Source: UMGS1908 sp964432825
GTDB lineage: Bacteria; Bacillota; Clostridia; Christensenellales; UBA1242
Length of the DNA: 60,367 nt
Reading direction: 5' to 3'
NCBI GenBank assembly: GCA_964432825.1
Contig: CAYSOX010000008.1
Coordinates: forward strand, 1 to 60,367
Of this stretch, positions 17,155 to 27,468 are shown one piece after another (positions within the stretch are counted from its first letter, which is position 1; each line of letters opens with the position of its first letter). The notes under the pieces were generated by a model, which saw nothing but the letters and a program-made list of their open reading frames with translations, was not told the DNA's origin and did not search any database. A program made the translations under genes and the position numbers.

Positions 17155-18579
17155 ATGATAAAAAAAGAAAGTGATGATTTTAAAAGTATGTTTCGCGAAT
17201 ATGATATTCGAGGTAAGGTAAATAAATTTCAATTGAATGACGAAAGTGTTTATGTGATAGTTTCGGCATATGCAAGATTTATAAAGGAAAGGGGTATCAA
17301 AAATGTTGTTTTAGGGTATGACAACAGAGATTGTTCGTCGGCTTTTCACGATAGTGCATTAAAAGCATTGATAGAATACGGAATGAATGTTTATGATATT
17401 GGTTTAACCCTAACCCCAGTTGCATATTATGCACAGTATAGACTGGAAGCCGAAGGTCTGGTTATGATTACCGCTTCGCACAACCCAAATGGTTGGAGTG
17501 GTTTTAAATTTGGTTCGGGCTTTTCCAAAACACTATGTGCAGACGACATAAAAAGGCTATATAGTTATGTGGGTGAGCCATATAATTACAAAGGTGGTCG
17601 TGGCAGTGTTCAAGAGGTAAACATTCGTGAAGATTATATAAATGAAGTGTTAAGTCGTATTCATATGGGCGAGTATAAGCCTAAAATTATTATAGAAACG
17701 GCAAATGGCGGGGCGGGACTATTTGCTTATGAACTTTTCCAACGCTTAGGGTGTGTAACATTTTTGTTGAATGCCGAACCGGATACTAGTTACCCCAAAT
17801 ATTTCCCAAACCCAAGTGATAACAATGCCCGTAAAACTATTGAAAGGCTTATTTGTCACCCATACATCAACGCCGATATAGGCTTGTTTTTTGATGGCGA
17901 TGGCGACCGCGTGGGAGTGACCACAAGAAATGGTAAGGCAATTTATAGTGATACAATTTTGGCACTTTTAAGTATGCAATTGCTTGAAAAACATCCGCAA
18001 AGTCCAGTGGTCTTTGATGTGAAGTGTTCAAGGGTTCTTTCTGAAACTATTGAAAAATTTGGTGGCGTACCTATTATGTGGAATACCGGACACTCATATA
18101 TAAAACAAAAGATGCGTCAAGAAAATGCACCGCTTGCAGGCGAGCGAAGTGGGCATATATTTATAGGCGGTGATGATTATTTTGGCTTTGACGACGGATT
18201 GTTTGCTGGTGCGAAAATAATTGAATATCTTTCAAACAAAAACAAAGATTTGACCGAAGTGTTGTCCGACCTTCCAAAATATGTTACCAGCCCTGAAATT
18301 TATGCCGAGTGTGCGGATAATGTAAAATATGCCGTGGTGGACAAGATCGTAAAACGATTTAAGGAGTTGTATCCAAATTCGGTAATTGACATAAATGGTG
18401 CAAGGGTTGAGTTTGAAAATGGTTGGGGGCTTGTTCGGGCAAGTTCTAATATGCCACTGTTAAGTTTGATTTTTGAGGGCAAAACGCGTTCGGATATGGA
18501 AAGAATAAAGCAGATTTTTAAGTCGGTTTTAAGTGAGTTTAATGAAGTTTCAACATATTGGCAAAACGACGAAGAATAA
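17155..18579 (+). CDS. Phosphomannomutase/phosphoglucomutase (alpha-D-phosphohexomutase)
   Basis: This 474-residue enzyme interconverts hexose 1- and 6-phosphates, feeding nucleotide-sugar and cell-envelope polysaccharide synthesis. All four family landmarks are present: the N-terminal FREYDIRG, the phosphoserine loop TASHNP (106-111, catalytic Ser108), the metal loop DGDGDR (247-252) and the sugar-binding GERSGH (329-334). The phosphate-binding C-terminal domain carries RASSNMPLLSLIFEGKT. GERSGH indicates specificity for gluco/manno sugars rather than glucosamine. The start has an AAGGAGAAG SD 7 bases upstream. It is a single-gene unit. Confidence 0.93.
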   Translation: MIKKESDDFKSMFREYDIRGKVNKFQLNDESVYVIVSAYARFIKERGIKNVVLGYDNRDCSSAFHDSALKALIEYGMNVYDIGLTLTPVAYYAQYRLEAEGLVMITASHNPNGWSGFKFGSGFSKTLCADDIKRLYSYVGEPYNYKGGRGSVQEVNIREDYINEVLSRIHMGEYKPKIIIETANGGAGLFAYELFQRLGCVTFLLNAEPDTSYPKYFPNPSDNNARKTIERLICHPYINADIGLFFDGDGDRVGVTTRNGKAIYSDTILALLSMQLLEKHPQSPVVFDVKCSRVLSETIEKFGGVPIMWNTGHSYIKQKMRQENAPLAGERSGHIFIGGDDYFGFDDGLFAGAKIIEYLSNKNKDLTEVLSDLPKYVTSPEIYAECADNVKYAVVDKIVKRFKELYPNSVIDINGARVEFENGWGLVRASSNMPLLSLIFEGKTRSDMERIKQIFKSVLSEFNEVSTYWQNDEE

Positions 18580-18915
18580 AAAGCAAATAGATTTTTAAAA
18601 ATTAAATCAAAATTTGGGCATTTAGTTGCAACCTAAAATTTTGTAATACACTCAAGGTGTCAGGATTTTAGTGGCAGTGGTCAAAAATTTGTAAAATATA
18701 TATATCAAGATTGAATTCAAAGAATTAAAAAACTATTAAGTTTTGGGTTAAACTAATGTTTTTTTAATTATGAATCGGTCTTGATTTTTTTTGCTTATAA
18801 CAATTGTCGTGTGTAAAAATTAATAAATTTTTGGAGTAATAGTTTTTGGTTTGACTTTTTATTCGGTAATTATTATATTAATAACTAATAGATTAACCAG
18901 AGGAGAATGTGGAAA

Positions 18916-21900
18916 ATGGTGGATAAAGTCTTGCTTTTGGAACTGAAAAAGGTTTGCGAAGAAGTGTGCTTTGAAAAGAGTGCAAGCGGTGGCAGGGTCA
19001 GTGCTTTTGGCGATGATGTTTTGGAGCGAATAGCAGAGAGGTTGCCACGAACGGAGGCTGAACTTTTGGCGATTAAGGGAATAAACCAAAGTAGTGTTTC
19101 AAAGTTTGGTGGGTTTATTTTAGAGTGTGTTGAAAATAGGCTTTTAGAAACACGGGGTATTTCGTCTTTTTCAGGGGTAAACAAGTCCATATTTGAAAAA
19201 TTAAGCGAACAGATTAAAGATAATCTTCTTACAAGTTCTAATGTTGAATTGAGTTCTCGTGCACAAGTGGTGGAAGTTGGGGATGAATTGGAGAAGTTTA
19301 TAACGGGCGAAATTGAAAGTTTGGTTGTGTTAAAAAAAGATTCCCCAAACTTTGAGGACTTTTATGAAAAGATGGTTGCACTACAAAAAGAAAATGACCG
19401 ATGTGTTTTTGTTGGTGGTCGGGAAGAGTTGTGCTTAGGGTTATTTCGTGCAAGTGGCAGACTTTGTGGCGGGATATTAAAAGTTGATACTCCGTTAGTT
19501 TTGGTTCCAATAAAACTTAATGTGGAGTACAATCAAATAGAGATGATTCGTGATAAAAGCCGAAAGGTTGGTTTAAATGGCACGATTCAAGTTTTAAATG
19601 GGGTGCAAAATTTTGATATTGATGATAGGCTACATTTAGGATTGGATGGTTTAAAAAATGAAATTATTGAAAGGTTTAAAAGTGCGAAGGTAAAATTTTA
19701 TCCCGATGATAATTTTTATGGCAGTGGTTTGACGATAAAAGATGAGGCGGTTTTAGAGTGTTTTGATAGTTTAGATTTTGCTAATTTGCAAGAAATAGAA
19801 CAGATTATGCGAAAAAATGAAATAAACAAAGTTTCGGATGTGTTGTTGTGTGGTGCCGAAAATTCTGTTGAAAATTCTAGCGGTCAAGAAGTGTTTAATA
19901 TAACTCAAATTAATTATGATGAAGAGGAAGTATTGAATAATTATCAAAACAGAAGTGTTTGCGCGGTAAACTTGCCTTATGGTGAAGATGGATATAATTT
20001 GGTGCAAAATGTTGTTTCCGATTGTTTGGCAAAAAATCAGAATTGCCTTATAGTTGCAAAGGATAAAGACTTATTAGGTGTTGCATATAAAAAACTTGGT
20101 GAATTATCAAAATATGCTTTAAGAGTGGACGGGGTGTCAGGTAATAACTTTAGGGCAAAATTACAAGGCTTTATAAAAAACAACGAAAGGCTTGAAAATG
20201 TTTCCAAAAAGGAAATATATGAACTGATTGATGCTGAAAATTGTATTAAACAAAAGTTAAAAAGTCGGGACAATTGTTTATATGGTGAGTCGGAAAATTT
20301 TGGTAGTATGGACAATTTCTATTCCGAAGTTGAAGATTTGATGCTAAAAAATTCAAAAATAAGCGTCAAAAACAAGGTGGAAATTAGCGACCAATTAATG
20401 AGTGTTTCGGTGGATGAATTGTTGTTGATAAAAAGGAAGTTCGAAGATTTGGGTTTGTTAAAGAAAGTGTTAGATTTTCTTTCAATAAGTCGGTCGTATC
20501 CTTGGCTACAAGATATAAAAAGAGGTTTAACCCCTAAAGATAAAACTCGGCTTTTGGCTTTGGTTGAAGAGTATTGTGGTGGAAACAAAAAGAAGATTAA
20601 AGAGTTGGGAGAAAAATATTTTGTTTCAACAAAAAATATGAAGTTGTTTTCAGAAAATCCACAATTGCTTCAGTTAAGTTTGGTTAATTTTGACTATTTT
20701 CAAAGTTGTTTTTTAGATTTTATGCTTTTAAGCGAGAATGAAAAACAGGTTTTAAGTTTAATTTTTGAGTGTAACAATAATGAAAAAATCAAAATTGAAG
20801 ATGGTTTAAATTTTGTTGTAAAATCAATTTTGGTTCAAAAATTGAAAATGTTCGAAAATGAAAATAAGGATTTACTGGGTGAGGGTGAAACATCATTTTT
20901 TGAATTAATAGACGACTTTATCACAATAGAACTAGAAAAGAATAATTTGGTTCGCAAGTTCTTGGATTCAAAATTAACTTCTGAAATAAAGGAACGCTTA
21001 GTGTATTCAAAAAGAGTAAATGAAATAAATGAAATGTTGGAGGGCAATAATCTTCAAATTTCAGACTTTTTGAAAGAGTTCCGTGCCGAACTGTTTGGCG
21101 GGGTAAAGATTTGGCTTGTAAGTATGGAAGAATTATCGGAAATGCCTTTGATATGCAACTTGTTTGACCAATCCATTGTTTTGGATTCGCTAAACATTCG
21201 CTCGCTAAACGCAGTGGGGATAATGTATCGCTCAAAAAGAATTATAAATTTGGGTGATTCGGCAAAAAGAGTTTTAAAAAGCGAAAATCTTTTGACGGAT
21301 AAAAACTTCAAAATTGAATCGTCCTTTAATTTGTCGCTGTTTGAAAATGCTTGTGATAATGGAAACTTTTACAAGTTGAAATATGTTTCATGTCCTACAA
21401 GTCTAGAATTGTTTGACTTTGTTAATTATTCAATGTATGAAGGAGAATTGCTAAACTTTCAAAAGCGTGGTGGTTTTAAAGATAGTGTGATGGTGATTTC
21501 TTCAATGGGCAAAGCGCAAGAAAGTGGGGTAAATGGAATTGAGGCGCGAAAGTCTGCAATGGTGTTTAAAAAGGTGTTGGAGAGTTCTAAAGACAAGAGT
21601 GTGGGAATTGTTACCTTAAATTATTCACAAAAGTATGAAATTTTGAAAAGTTTGAAATTTTTGATTTCTTCGGACGATAAATTTAAAGCAAAGGTCGAGA
21701 ATTATTTAAAGAGGTTTAATTATGAGAGTGTGGACAACCTAGTAAAAACTGCTTTTGAAATGTACAATAAACATTTTGATATTTGCATATTGTCAACAAT
21801 TGTTTCGGTTGATAAATACCGAGAAGTTGAAGGTGGCGATGTTTTTGAGATTGCGGGCGGTAAAGAGTTGCTAAATATGGCTATTACACGTATGGGTGAA

Positions 21901-22356
21901 AAGTTGATTGTGGTAACATCGGTGACTGCTGAAGAACTTTCTAGGCCGTCGGGTGGAACACTGGCACTACAAATTATGAGTTCGTTTTTATCTTTTGCGG
22001 TAGCATTGATGCAAAAAAGAAGGGATGTTTGTGATAGGATATTGCAGTTGATGAGGTCGGTTTTTTGTTTAGATGAAACAAAGGGGTTGCAATTAGAACA
22101 ACTAAAGTCTATTTTAGAAAGTAAAGGTTTAACGGTTAAACTTGTAACGGATGAATACATTTTACTCCCAAACGACTGCTTGATTGAAATTGAAAGTGTG
22201 TTAAAGAAAAAATACCAAAATGTGTTAGAACGAGATTTGTATCGAGTGATTGCGATTAAAAAATCGGGGCTTTTAACTTACCGCTTGTTTGACAATAAGT
22301 TTATTGAAAACTCAGATTTGGAAATTCAAAATATAATTAAACTGCAAACAAAATAA
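18916..22356 (+). CDS. HRDC/DUF4011-type helicase-like protein with degenerate ATPase motifs
   Basis: This 1146-residue protein begins with an HRDC-like domain (about 2-72), the nucleic-acid-binding module of RecQ-type helicases. A DUF4011-like region follows, containing LVLVPIKLNVEY. The rest follows the order of SF1 DNA2/NAM7-type helicases, but the key residues are gone. The Walker A region reads NLPYGEDGYNLVQNVVSDCL, with no GxGKS/T. The Walker B/DEASQ region reads FDQSIVLDSLN. The late motif keeps the frame (KELLNMAITRMGEKLIVVTS) but lacks the TRAR arginines. Yet the reading frame is open throughout, so it is maintained. ATG 18916 is preferred over 18907 because AGGAG lies 10 bases upstream. 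A terminator follows. A structural or regulatory role on nucleic acid is inferred. Confidence 0.75.
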   Translation: MVDKVLLLELKKVCEEVCFEKSASGGRVSAFGDDVLERIAERLPRTEAELLAIKGINQSSVSKFGGFILECVENRLLETRGISSFSGVNKSIFEKLSEQIKDNLLTSSNVELSSRAQVVEVGDELEKFITGEIESLVVLKKDSPNFEDFYEKMVALQKENDRCVFVGGREELCLGLFRASGRLCGGILKVDTPLVLVPIKLNVEYNQIEMIRDKSRKVGLNGTIQVLNGVQNFDIDDRLHLGLDGLKNEIIERFKSAKVKFYPDDNFYGSGLTIKDEAVLECFDSLDFANLQEIEQIMRKNEINKVSDVLLCGAENSVENSSGQEVFNITQINYDEEEVLNNYQNRSVCAVNLPYGEDGYNLVQNVVSDCLAKNQNCLIVAKDKDLLGVAYKKLGELSKYALRVDGVSGNNFRAKLQGFIKNNERLENVSKKEIYELIDAENCIKQKLKSRDNCLYGESENFGSMDNFYSEVEDLMLKNSKISVKNKVEISDQLMSVSVDELLLIKRKFEDLGLLKKVLDFLSISRSYPWLQDIKRGLTPKDKTRLLALVEEYCGGNKKKIKELGEKYFVSTKNMKLFSENPQLLQLSLVNFDYFQSCFLDFMLLSENEKQVLSLIFECNNNEKIKIEDGLNFVVKSILVQKLKMFENENKDLLGEGETSFFELIDDFITIELEKNNLVRKFLDSKLTSEIKERLVYSKRVNEINEMLEGNNLQISDFLKEFRAELFGGVKIWLVSMEELSEMPLICNLFDQSIVLDSLNIRSLNAVGIMYRSKRIINLGDSAKRVLKSENLLTDKNFKIESSFNLSLFENACDNGNFYKLKYVSCPTSLELFDFVNYSMYEGELLNFQKRGGFKDSVMVISSMGKAQESGVNGIEARKSAMVFKKVLESSKDKSVGIVTLNYSQKYEILKSLKFLISSDDKFKAKVENYLKRFNYESVDNLVKTAFEMYNKHFDICILSTIVSVDKYREVEGGDVFEIAGGKELLNMAITRMGEKLIVVTSVTAEELSRPSGGTLALQIMSSFLSFAVALMQKRRDVCDRILQLMRSVFCLDETKGLQLEQLKSILESKGLTVKLVTDEYILLPNDCLIEIESVLKKKYQNVLERDLYRVIAIKKSGLLTYRLFDNKFIENSDLEIQNIIKLQTK

Positions 22357-22486
22357 AATATTGGAATGCAAGTTGCGTTTTAAAAACTAGTATAATTAAT
22401 AGGAAAAATTATAGCGCAGTTTTGCCGTGAAAAATATAATAAAGTTTTATAAGTTTTAAATTGTAATGATAAAAATAAAACTTGAC

Positions 22487-22524
22487 AAAAAGAGAGTTGT
22501 AAAAATTTTGCAACGCTCTTTTTT
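22487..22524 (+). terminator. Rho-independent terminator
   Basis: AAAAAGAGAGTTG and CAACGCTCTTTTTT form a stem with one A-G mismatch and an 11-base loop, ending in a T-run, downstream of the helicase-like gene. Confidence 0.8.
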
Positions 22525-23293
22525 GGTTAAAGTTAGTGTGTTTTTGACCCTTTTAAAAACCTATCAAAACCATAGTGTGTTTAGGGTGTTTGTGGCAAAA
22601 TTTAAACATTTTTAAAATTTACCATATTAAAATTGGCTTGAAATTTGTGGTTAAATCGGAAGTTTGTGTGTGCTTGATAAAATACTTACCCACAAAAACA
22701 TTGTCCAAAATGGGGCGAGTGAAATTTTTAAAAACGGGGTAATAGATGAATAAAAAAGATAAATTTTTGTGTTTAAATTTGCAAAATTTTTCAATAAAAA
22801 GTTTTCGCTTTGTCTGAATTTTTTTTAGCGAGGTAGGGCGAAGTTGATAATGGTTTAAATTTTGAAAAGAATTTAATGGGTAAAAAAGTTTGCTTTATTT
22901 TTGTAAAAATAGACGATTATAAAAAATATTTTTTTTGCAATTTTGATATGATTTAAAAGCACAAGTTAAAAGTTCAACTTAATAAAATCAATAAGTAAAT
23001 ACATAAATATAATCCCTAAAGTATAAAGTAAAATAATGTTCAGGTGTATTGGTCCTAAACAGAATTTGCATTGTTTCTAAATTAATGGTGTTGTTACCCC
23101 TAAACAATCCCAAAAGAATTACAAATTTATCATTGGTATGGATTGTAATGTTTGTTTTTTACCTCTAACAGATAAAATGCACTAATTACAAAAATTTCGC
23201 AAACAAATTTTTTGTTTTGGTTTGTAATTATTTGCTTTGGATTAAAGTCTTTGTTAAAATAAAATAAAATAACAAAAAAGGTGGTTTTAGTAT
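22525..23293. other. AT-rich intergenic region before the hydrogenase operon
   Basis: About 770 bases without a credible gene on either strand. The last 60 bases contain a candidate promoter for the hydrogenase genes. I see no riboswitch-like structure. Confidence 0.5.
23232..23260 (+). promoter_or_regulatory. Candidate promoter for the hydCBA operon
   Basis: TTGCTT and TAAAAT with a 17-base spacer, ending 33 bases before the first start codon. Three to five matches per hexamer; plausible rather than certain. Confidence 0.5.
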
Positions 23294-23776
23294 ATGTGTA
23301 ATTGCAGTAGGCTTGGAACGGACGAACAGCAAAGCGCTTTTTTTAAGTTGCTTGATGAAAATGAAAACAAAAGTGGTAATGTGCTGGAAGTTCTTCAAAA
23401 AACGCAAGGTATATTTGGTTTTATACCCGAACGCGCGGTACATGAAATTTCAAGAAAATTAAGGATGGCGGATAGTGAAATTTTTGGCATTATTACCTTT
23501 TATAGTCAATTTTCACTTACACCAAAGGCAAAGTATAATATTGATGTTTGTCTTGGTACGGCATGCTTTGTGTTGGGGTCAAATGATATTTTGCAAAAGA
23601 TTTTAAACAAATTAAATGTTAAAGTCGGTGAAATGACGCCCGACGGGAAGTGGATTGTGACAAGTTGTAGGTGCTTAGGCTGTTGCGGACTTGCCCCAGC
23701 AATCACTATTAATGGTGAGGTTTATGGAAAGTTAAAAGTCGATGATATTGACAGAATTTTGGATAGTTTTGAGTAA
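23294..23776 (+). CDS. hydC: Electron-bifurcating [FeFe]-hydrogenase subunit C (NuoE-like)
   Basis: This 160-residue thioredoxin-fold [2Fe-2S] protein is the small subunit of trimeric NAD/ferredoxin-dependent hydrogenases. The four cluster ligands are seen as Cys86, Cys91 (VCLGTACFVLG), Cys127 and Cys131 (CRCLGCCGLAPA). The helical N-terminal domain contains LQKTQGIFGFIPERAV, typical of NuoE/HndA. It opens the operon and is separated from the next subunit by 15 bases containing an AGGAGAGG SD. In the complex it relays electrons near the flavin subunit. The family call is certain; the symbol follows the HydABC convention and could equally be HndA. Confidence 0.93.
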   Translation: MCNCSRLGTDEQQSAFFKLLDENENKSGNVLEVLQKTQGIFGFIPERAVHEISRKLRMADSEIFGIITFYSQFSLTPKAKYNIDVCLGTACFVLGSNDILQKILNKLNVKVGEMTPDGKWIVTSCRCLGCCGLAPAITINGEVYGKLKVDDIDRILDSFE

Positions 23777-23791
23777 GATAAGGAGAGGGGT

Positions 23792-25654
23792 ATGAACGAA
23801 CAAGAATTAAATTTATTAAAGGAAAAATATTTAAAAGAAGTTAATTTCAGAAGATATGGCGATAAATCAGGCGTTTCATACAAATATGATATTTTGGTTT
23901 GTGGTGGAACGGGTTGCAAAAGTTGTAAAAGTGAAAAGGTTCAGCATGCACTTGAAGAAGCCGTAAAGGAAAGAGGGCTAGAAAGCGAAGTAAAAATTCA
24001 CGGCGTTGGTTGTTTTGGACTTTGTGTAAACGGGCCTATTGTTTTGGTATATCCATATGATGCGTTGTATGAAAAGGTAACTGTTGAAGATTGTGGCGAA
24101 ATAATTGAGCAATTGGTTCAAGGCAAACTTGTTGAAAGATTGTTGCACCATGAGGGCGGAAATGCCGTAGTTAAAAAGAACGACATCCAATTTTGCAAAA
24201 AGCAAAAGTATATAGCGCGAAACAATTCCGAGTTTATGAGCCTCGAAAATATTTTGGAGGACTACATAGCGCTTGATGGATATAGTGCACTACATAAGGT
24301 GGTTTCTACACTTTCACCAGAGGAAGTTGTGGATATTATCAAAAAAAGTGGACTAAGAGGAAGAGGCGGTGCCGGATTCCCAACGGGCAATAAGTGGGAG
24401 TTTGCAAGAAAGGAAAATGCTCCTCAAAAATATATTATCTGTAATGCCGACGAGGGTGACCCCGGTGCATTTATGGATAGAAGCATAATTGAAAGCAATC
24501 CGCATGCGATTGTTGAGGCGATGGCAATTGGTGGTTATGCAATTGGTGCAACAAAGGGTTTTGTTTATTTACGAGCCGAGTATCCACTTGCGGGAGAAAG
24601 ATTGCAACGGGCAATAGATGAGGCAACAAAAAGAGGGCTTTTAGGTAAAAATATATTTGGTTCAAACTTCTCGTTTGATTTGGGAATTAAGTTTGGTGCC
24701 GGAGCATTTGTCTGCGGTGAAGAAACGGCATTGATGCATAGCATTGAAGGAAAGAGGGGTGAGCCTAGGTTAAAGCCTCCATACCCTGCCCAAAAAGGAT
24801 TGTATGGATGTCCAACCGTTATAAATAATGTTGAAACACTTGCTTGTGTTGCCCAAATTATAAATAAAGGTGCCGAATGGTTTAATTCAATTGGAACGGA
24901 AGATAGCAAGGGTACAAAAGTTTTTGCACTTACTGGAAAAATTAAAAATTCAGGCTTAATTGAACTTCCTATGGGGACTACTATTCGTGAAATTATATAC
25001 GATATTGGCGGTGGAATTCCTAATGGTAAGCGTTTTAAGGCGGTTCAGATGGGTGGGCCTAGTGGTGGCTGTATCCCTGCAGAATACTTAGATACACCGA
25101 TTGACTACAAAAGTTTGACCGAACTTGGGTCAATGATGGGTAGTGGTGGTATGATTGTCGTGGATGAGGACAGTTGTATGGTTGACCTTGCGAAGTTCTT
25201 CTTACAATTTACTTGCGATGAAAGTTGTGGAAAGTGTACGCCTTGCAGAATAGGGAATAGAAGAATTTTGGAGATTTTAACAAAAATTACCGATGGTGAA
25301 GCAACTATGGACGACCTTAAAAAACTTGAGGAACTTTGCGATTATGTGAAATCAAATTCACTTTGCGGGTTGGGTCAAACCTCTCCAAATCCAGTTTTGT
25401 CTACATTAAGATATTTTAAAGATGAATATATAGAACATATAAAAGACCACAAGTGTCGTGCGGGTGTTTGCAAAAAGATGACACACTATAAAATAACAGA
25501 TAAGTGTATTGGCTGTAGTTCGTGTGCAAGACAGTGCCCTGTTGGTGCAATAACAGGAGAAATTAAGAAAAGTTTTAGTATTGACAAATCTAAGTGTATA
25601 AAATGCGGTAAGTGTTATGAAACTTGCAGATTTGGTGCAATAGTTAAGGGGTAG
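23792..25654 (+). CDS. hydB: Electron-bifurcating [FeFe]-hydrogenase flavin subunit B (NuoF-like)
   Basis: This 620-residue subunit binds FMN and NAD(H) and is the probable site of electron bifurcation between NADH and ferredoxin. Domains run in order: an N-terminal [2Fe-2S] thioredoxin-like domain (about 30-130, GCKSCKSEK and GCFGLCVNGP); the NAD/FMN core with GRGGAGFPTGNKWEFA and CGEETALMHSIEGKRGEPR; a [4Fe-4S] site ESCGKCTPCRIG; and a C-terminal double [4Fe-4S] ferredoxin (CIGCSSCARQCPVG and CIKCGKCYETCRFG). This extended form distinguishes HydB/HndC from complex-I NuoF. The stop lies 4 bases before the catalytic subunit start, indicating coupling. Confidence 0.95.
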   Translation: MNEQELNLLKEKYLKEVNFRRYGDKSGVSYKYDILVCGGTGCKSCKSEKVQHALEEAVKERGLESEVKIHGVGCFGLCVNGPIVLVYPYDALYEKVTVEDCGEIIEQLVQGKLVERLLHHEGGNAVVKKNDIQFCKKQKYIARNNSEFMSLENILEDYIALDGYSALHKVVSTLSPEEVVDIIKKSGLRGRGGAGFPTGNKWEFARKENAPQKYIICNADEGDPGAFMDRSIIESNPHAIVEAMAIGGYAIGATKGFVYLRAEYPLAGERLQRAIDEATKRGLLGKNIFGSNFSFDLGIKFGAGAFVCGEETALMHSIEGKRGEPRLKPPYPAQKGLYGCPTVINNVETLACVAQIINKGAEWFNSIGTEDSKGTKVFALTGKIKNSGLIELPMGTTIREIIYDIGGGIPNGKRFKAVQMGGPSGGCIPAEYLDTPIDYKSLTELGSMMGSGGMIVVDEDSCMVDLAKFFLQFTCDESCGKCTPCRIGNRRILEILTKITDGEATMDDLKKLEELCDYVKSNSLCGLGQTSPNPVLSTLRYFKDEYIEHIKDHKCRAGVCKKMTHYKITDKCIGCSSCARQCPVGAITGEIKKSFSIDKSKCIKCGKCYETCRFGAIVKG

Positions 25655-25658
25655 GCAT

Positions 25659-27359
25659 ATGGAAAAAGAATTTTCAGTTAATATCAACGGTTTTGAATAT
25701 AAAGCCCATGAGGGTGAAACAATTTTAGAAGTGGCACGCCGAAATGGTGTTGATATCCCAACACTTTGCTTTTTGAAAAATTTGAACGAACCGGCAAGTT
25801 GTAGGGTGTGTATGGTAGAAGTAGAGGGGGTTAAAAACCTTGTTACCGCTTGTTCTACCGCCGTTCGTGAGGGAATGATTATTAAAACCACCACAAATAG
25901 GGTTTTGCGAGCCCGCCGAAATGCAATTGAATTATTGCTGAGTAATCACAATAAAAATTGTTTAACTTGTCCTAAAAGTATGAAGTGTGAATTGCAAAAA
26001 CTTTCAGCAAAGTTTAATTGCAACCCAGAAAAATATGCGGGTGAAATAAGCAAGTTTAAAGTGGATGACACCAACCTTGCAATTTCTAGAGATGACAGCA
26101 AGTGTATTCTTTGTGGAAAATGTATTTCGGTTTGTGCCAAAAGGCAGGGCTGTTATGCTATAACAAAGATTAATCGTGGTTTTGATACAAAGATTGGTGC
26201 TTGCTTTGATAGGCCAATGCAAGAGTCGGCATGTATAGGTTGCGGACAATGTACTTTGGTTTGCCCAACAGGTGCATTAGTTATGCGAAGCAGTTTAAAT
26301 AATGTTTTAGATATTTTGGATGAAAAAGATGTAATTAAGGTTGCTCAGGTTGCGCCAAGTGTTCGAGTGGCAATAGGCGAAGAGTTTGGTGGCGAGATTG
26401 GTGCTTTTGAAGAGGGTAAAATGGTTACGGCACTTAAAGAGTGCGGTTTTGACTATGTGTTTGATGTAAACACCGGCGCGGATTTTACTGTTATTGAAGA
26501 GGGCAATGAATTGTTGCAACGATTAACTTCGGGCGAGGGGTTTCCGTTATTTACAAGTTGTTGCCCAGCATGGTTTAGTTATTGCGAAAAATTTTATCCA
26601 GAATTTGTCAACAACCTAAGCACCGCAAAGTCTCCGAATGAAATGATGGGGTCTTTAGTAAAATATTATTTTGAGTCGCTTGGCAAAAAGGTGAAAATAG
26701 TTTCGGTGATGCCATGTACAGCAAAAAAACGAGAGGTTGTTGCGCGTGGTGAAATAGACGAAAGTATAACGACGCGTGAACTTGCCCAACTTATAAAAAT
26801 GAAAAATATTAATTTTAATACGCTTGCAGAGTCTAAGTTTGACACTCCTTTTGGGGAATATTCGGGTGCTGGGCTAATATTTGGTGTGACGGGCGGTGTT
26901 ACCGAGGCGGCTTTGAGATATGCCGTGTATAAATTAACAGGCAAAAAGCAAAACATTATTGAGGCTGTTAGATATAGCGAGGGCGTAAAGGAGGTTAATG
27001 TTTCAATTGATGAAAGAGTTATTCGTCTTGCAATAATTCACGGCACTGCAAATGTTCCAAAGGTTTTAGAGGCGATTAAGTCGGGCGAAAAAATGTATGA
27101 TTTCGTAGAAGTTATGGCTTGCCCAGGCGGATGTGTTAATGGTGGCGGACAACCATTGGTGGACTATAACACCATTTCGGTTGAAGAAGTTATAAAGAAA
27201 AGAGGTTCGTCACTATATAAAGCCGATGGCGATTGCAAGTTTAAAGAAAGTTCTGAAAATGAAAGTGTTAAAAAGATTTATTCTGAACTATTAAAGGGTG
27301 ACCACGAACTTATTCATAAATTACTTCATTATATTCACGATGGTAAAAGGGTGTATTAG
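25659..27359 (+). CDS. hydA: [FeFe]-hydrogenase catalytic subunit A
   Basis: This 566-residue H-cluster enzyme reversibly reduces protons to H2. The N-terminal [2Fe-2S] domain (CFLKNLNEPASCRVC), a His/Cys-ligated [4Fe-4S] site (HNKNCLTCPKSMKC) and two further [4Fe-4S] clusters (CILCGKCISVC, CIGCGQCTLVCPTG) form the electron chain. The H-cluster motifs are complete: L1 TSCCPAW, L2 MPCTAKKRE and L3 EVMACPGGCVNGGGQP. The small-subunit-like C-terminal tail is fused. With HydB and HydC it forms a group A3 bifurcating hydrogenase, coupling NADH and reduced ferredoxin oxidation to H2 during fermentation. Maturases HydEFG are not in this window. Confidence 0.95.
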   Translation: MEKEFSVNINGFEYKAHEGETILEVARRNGVDIPTLCFLKNLNEPASCRVCMVEVEGVKNLVTACSTAVREGMIIKTTTNRVLRARRNAIELLLSNHNKNCLTCPKSMKCELQKLSAKFNCNPEKYAGEISKFKVDDTNLAISRDDSKCILCGKCISVCAKRQGCYAITKINRGFDTKIGACFDRPMQESACIGCGQCTLVCPTGALVMRSSLNNVLDILDEKDVIKVAQVAPSVRVAIGEEFGGEIGAFEEGKMVTALKECGFDYVFDVNTGADFTVIEEGNELLQRLTSGEGFPLFTSCCPAWFSYCEKFYPEFVNNLSTAKSPNEMMGSLVKYYFESLGKKVKIVSVMPCTAKKREVVARGEIDESITTRELAQLIKMKNINFNTLAESKFDTPFGEYSGAGLIFGVTGGVTEAALRYAVYKLTGKKQNIIEAVRYSEGVKEVNVSIDERVIRLAIIHGTANVPKVLEAIKSGEKMYDFVEVMACPGGCVNGGGQPLVDYNTISVEEVIKKRGSSLYKADGDCKFKESSENESVKKIYSELLKGDHELIHKLLHYIHDGKRVY

Positions 27360-27468
27360 AGGTTCTGCTCGCCAAACCAGACGGGCGTAAGTGACTGGCG
27401 GTATCTTTGTTTATCCTTTCGGCAAAAACACACAAAACAGAGCAGAAGTGTAATCATTTCGCTGATGC

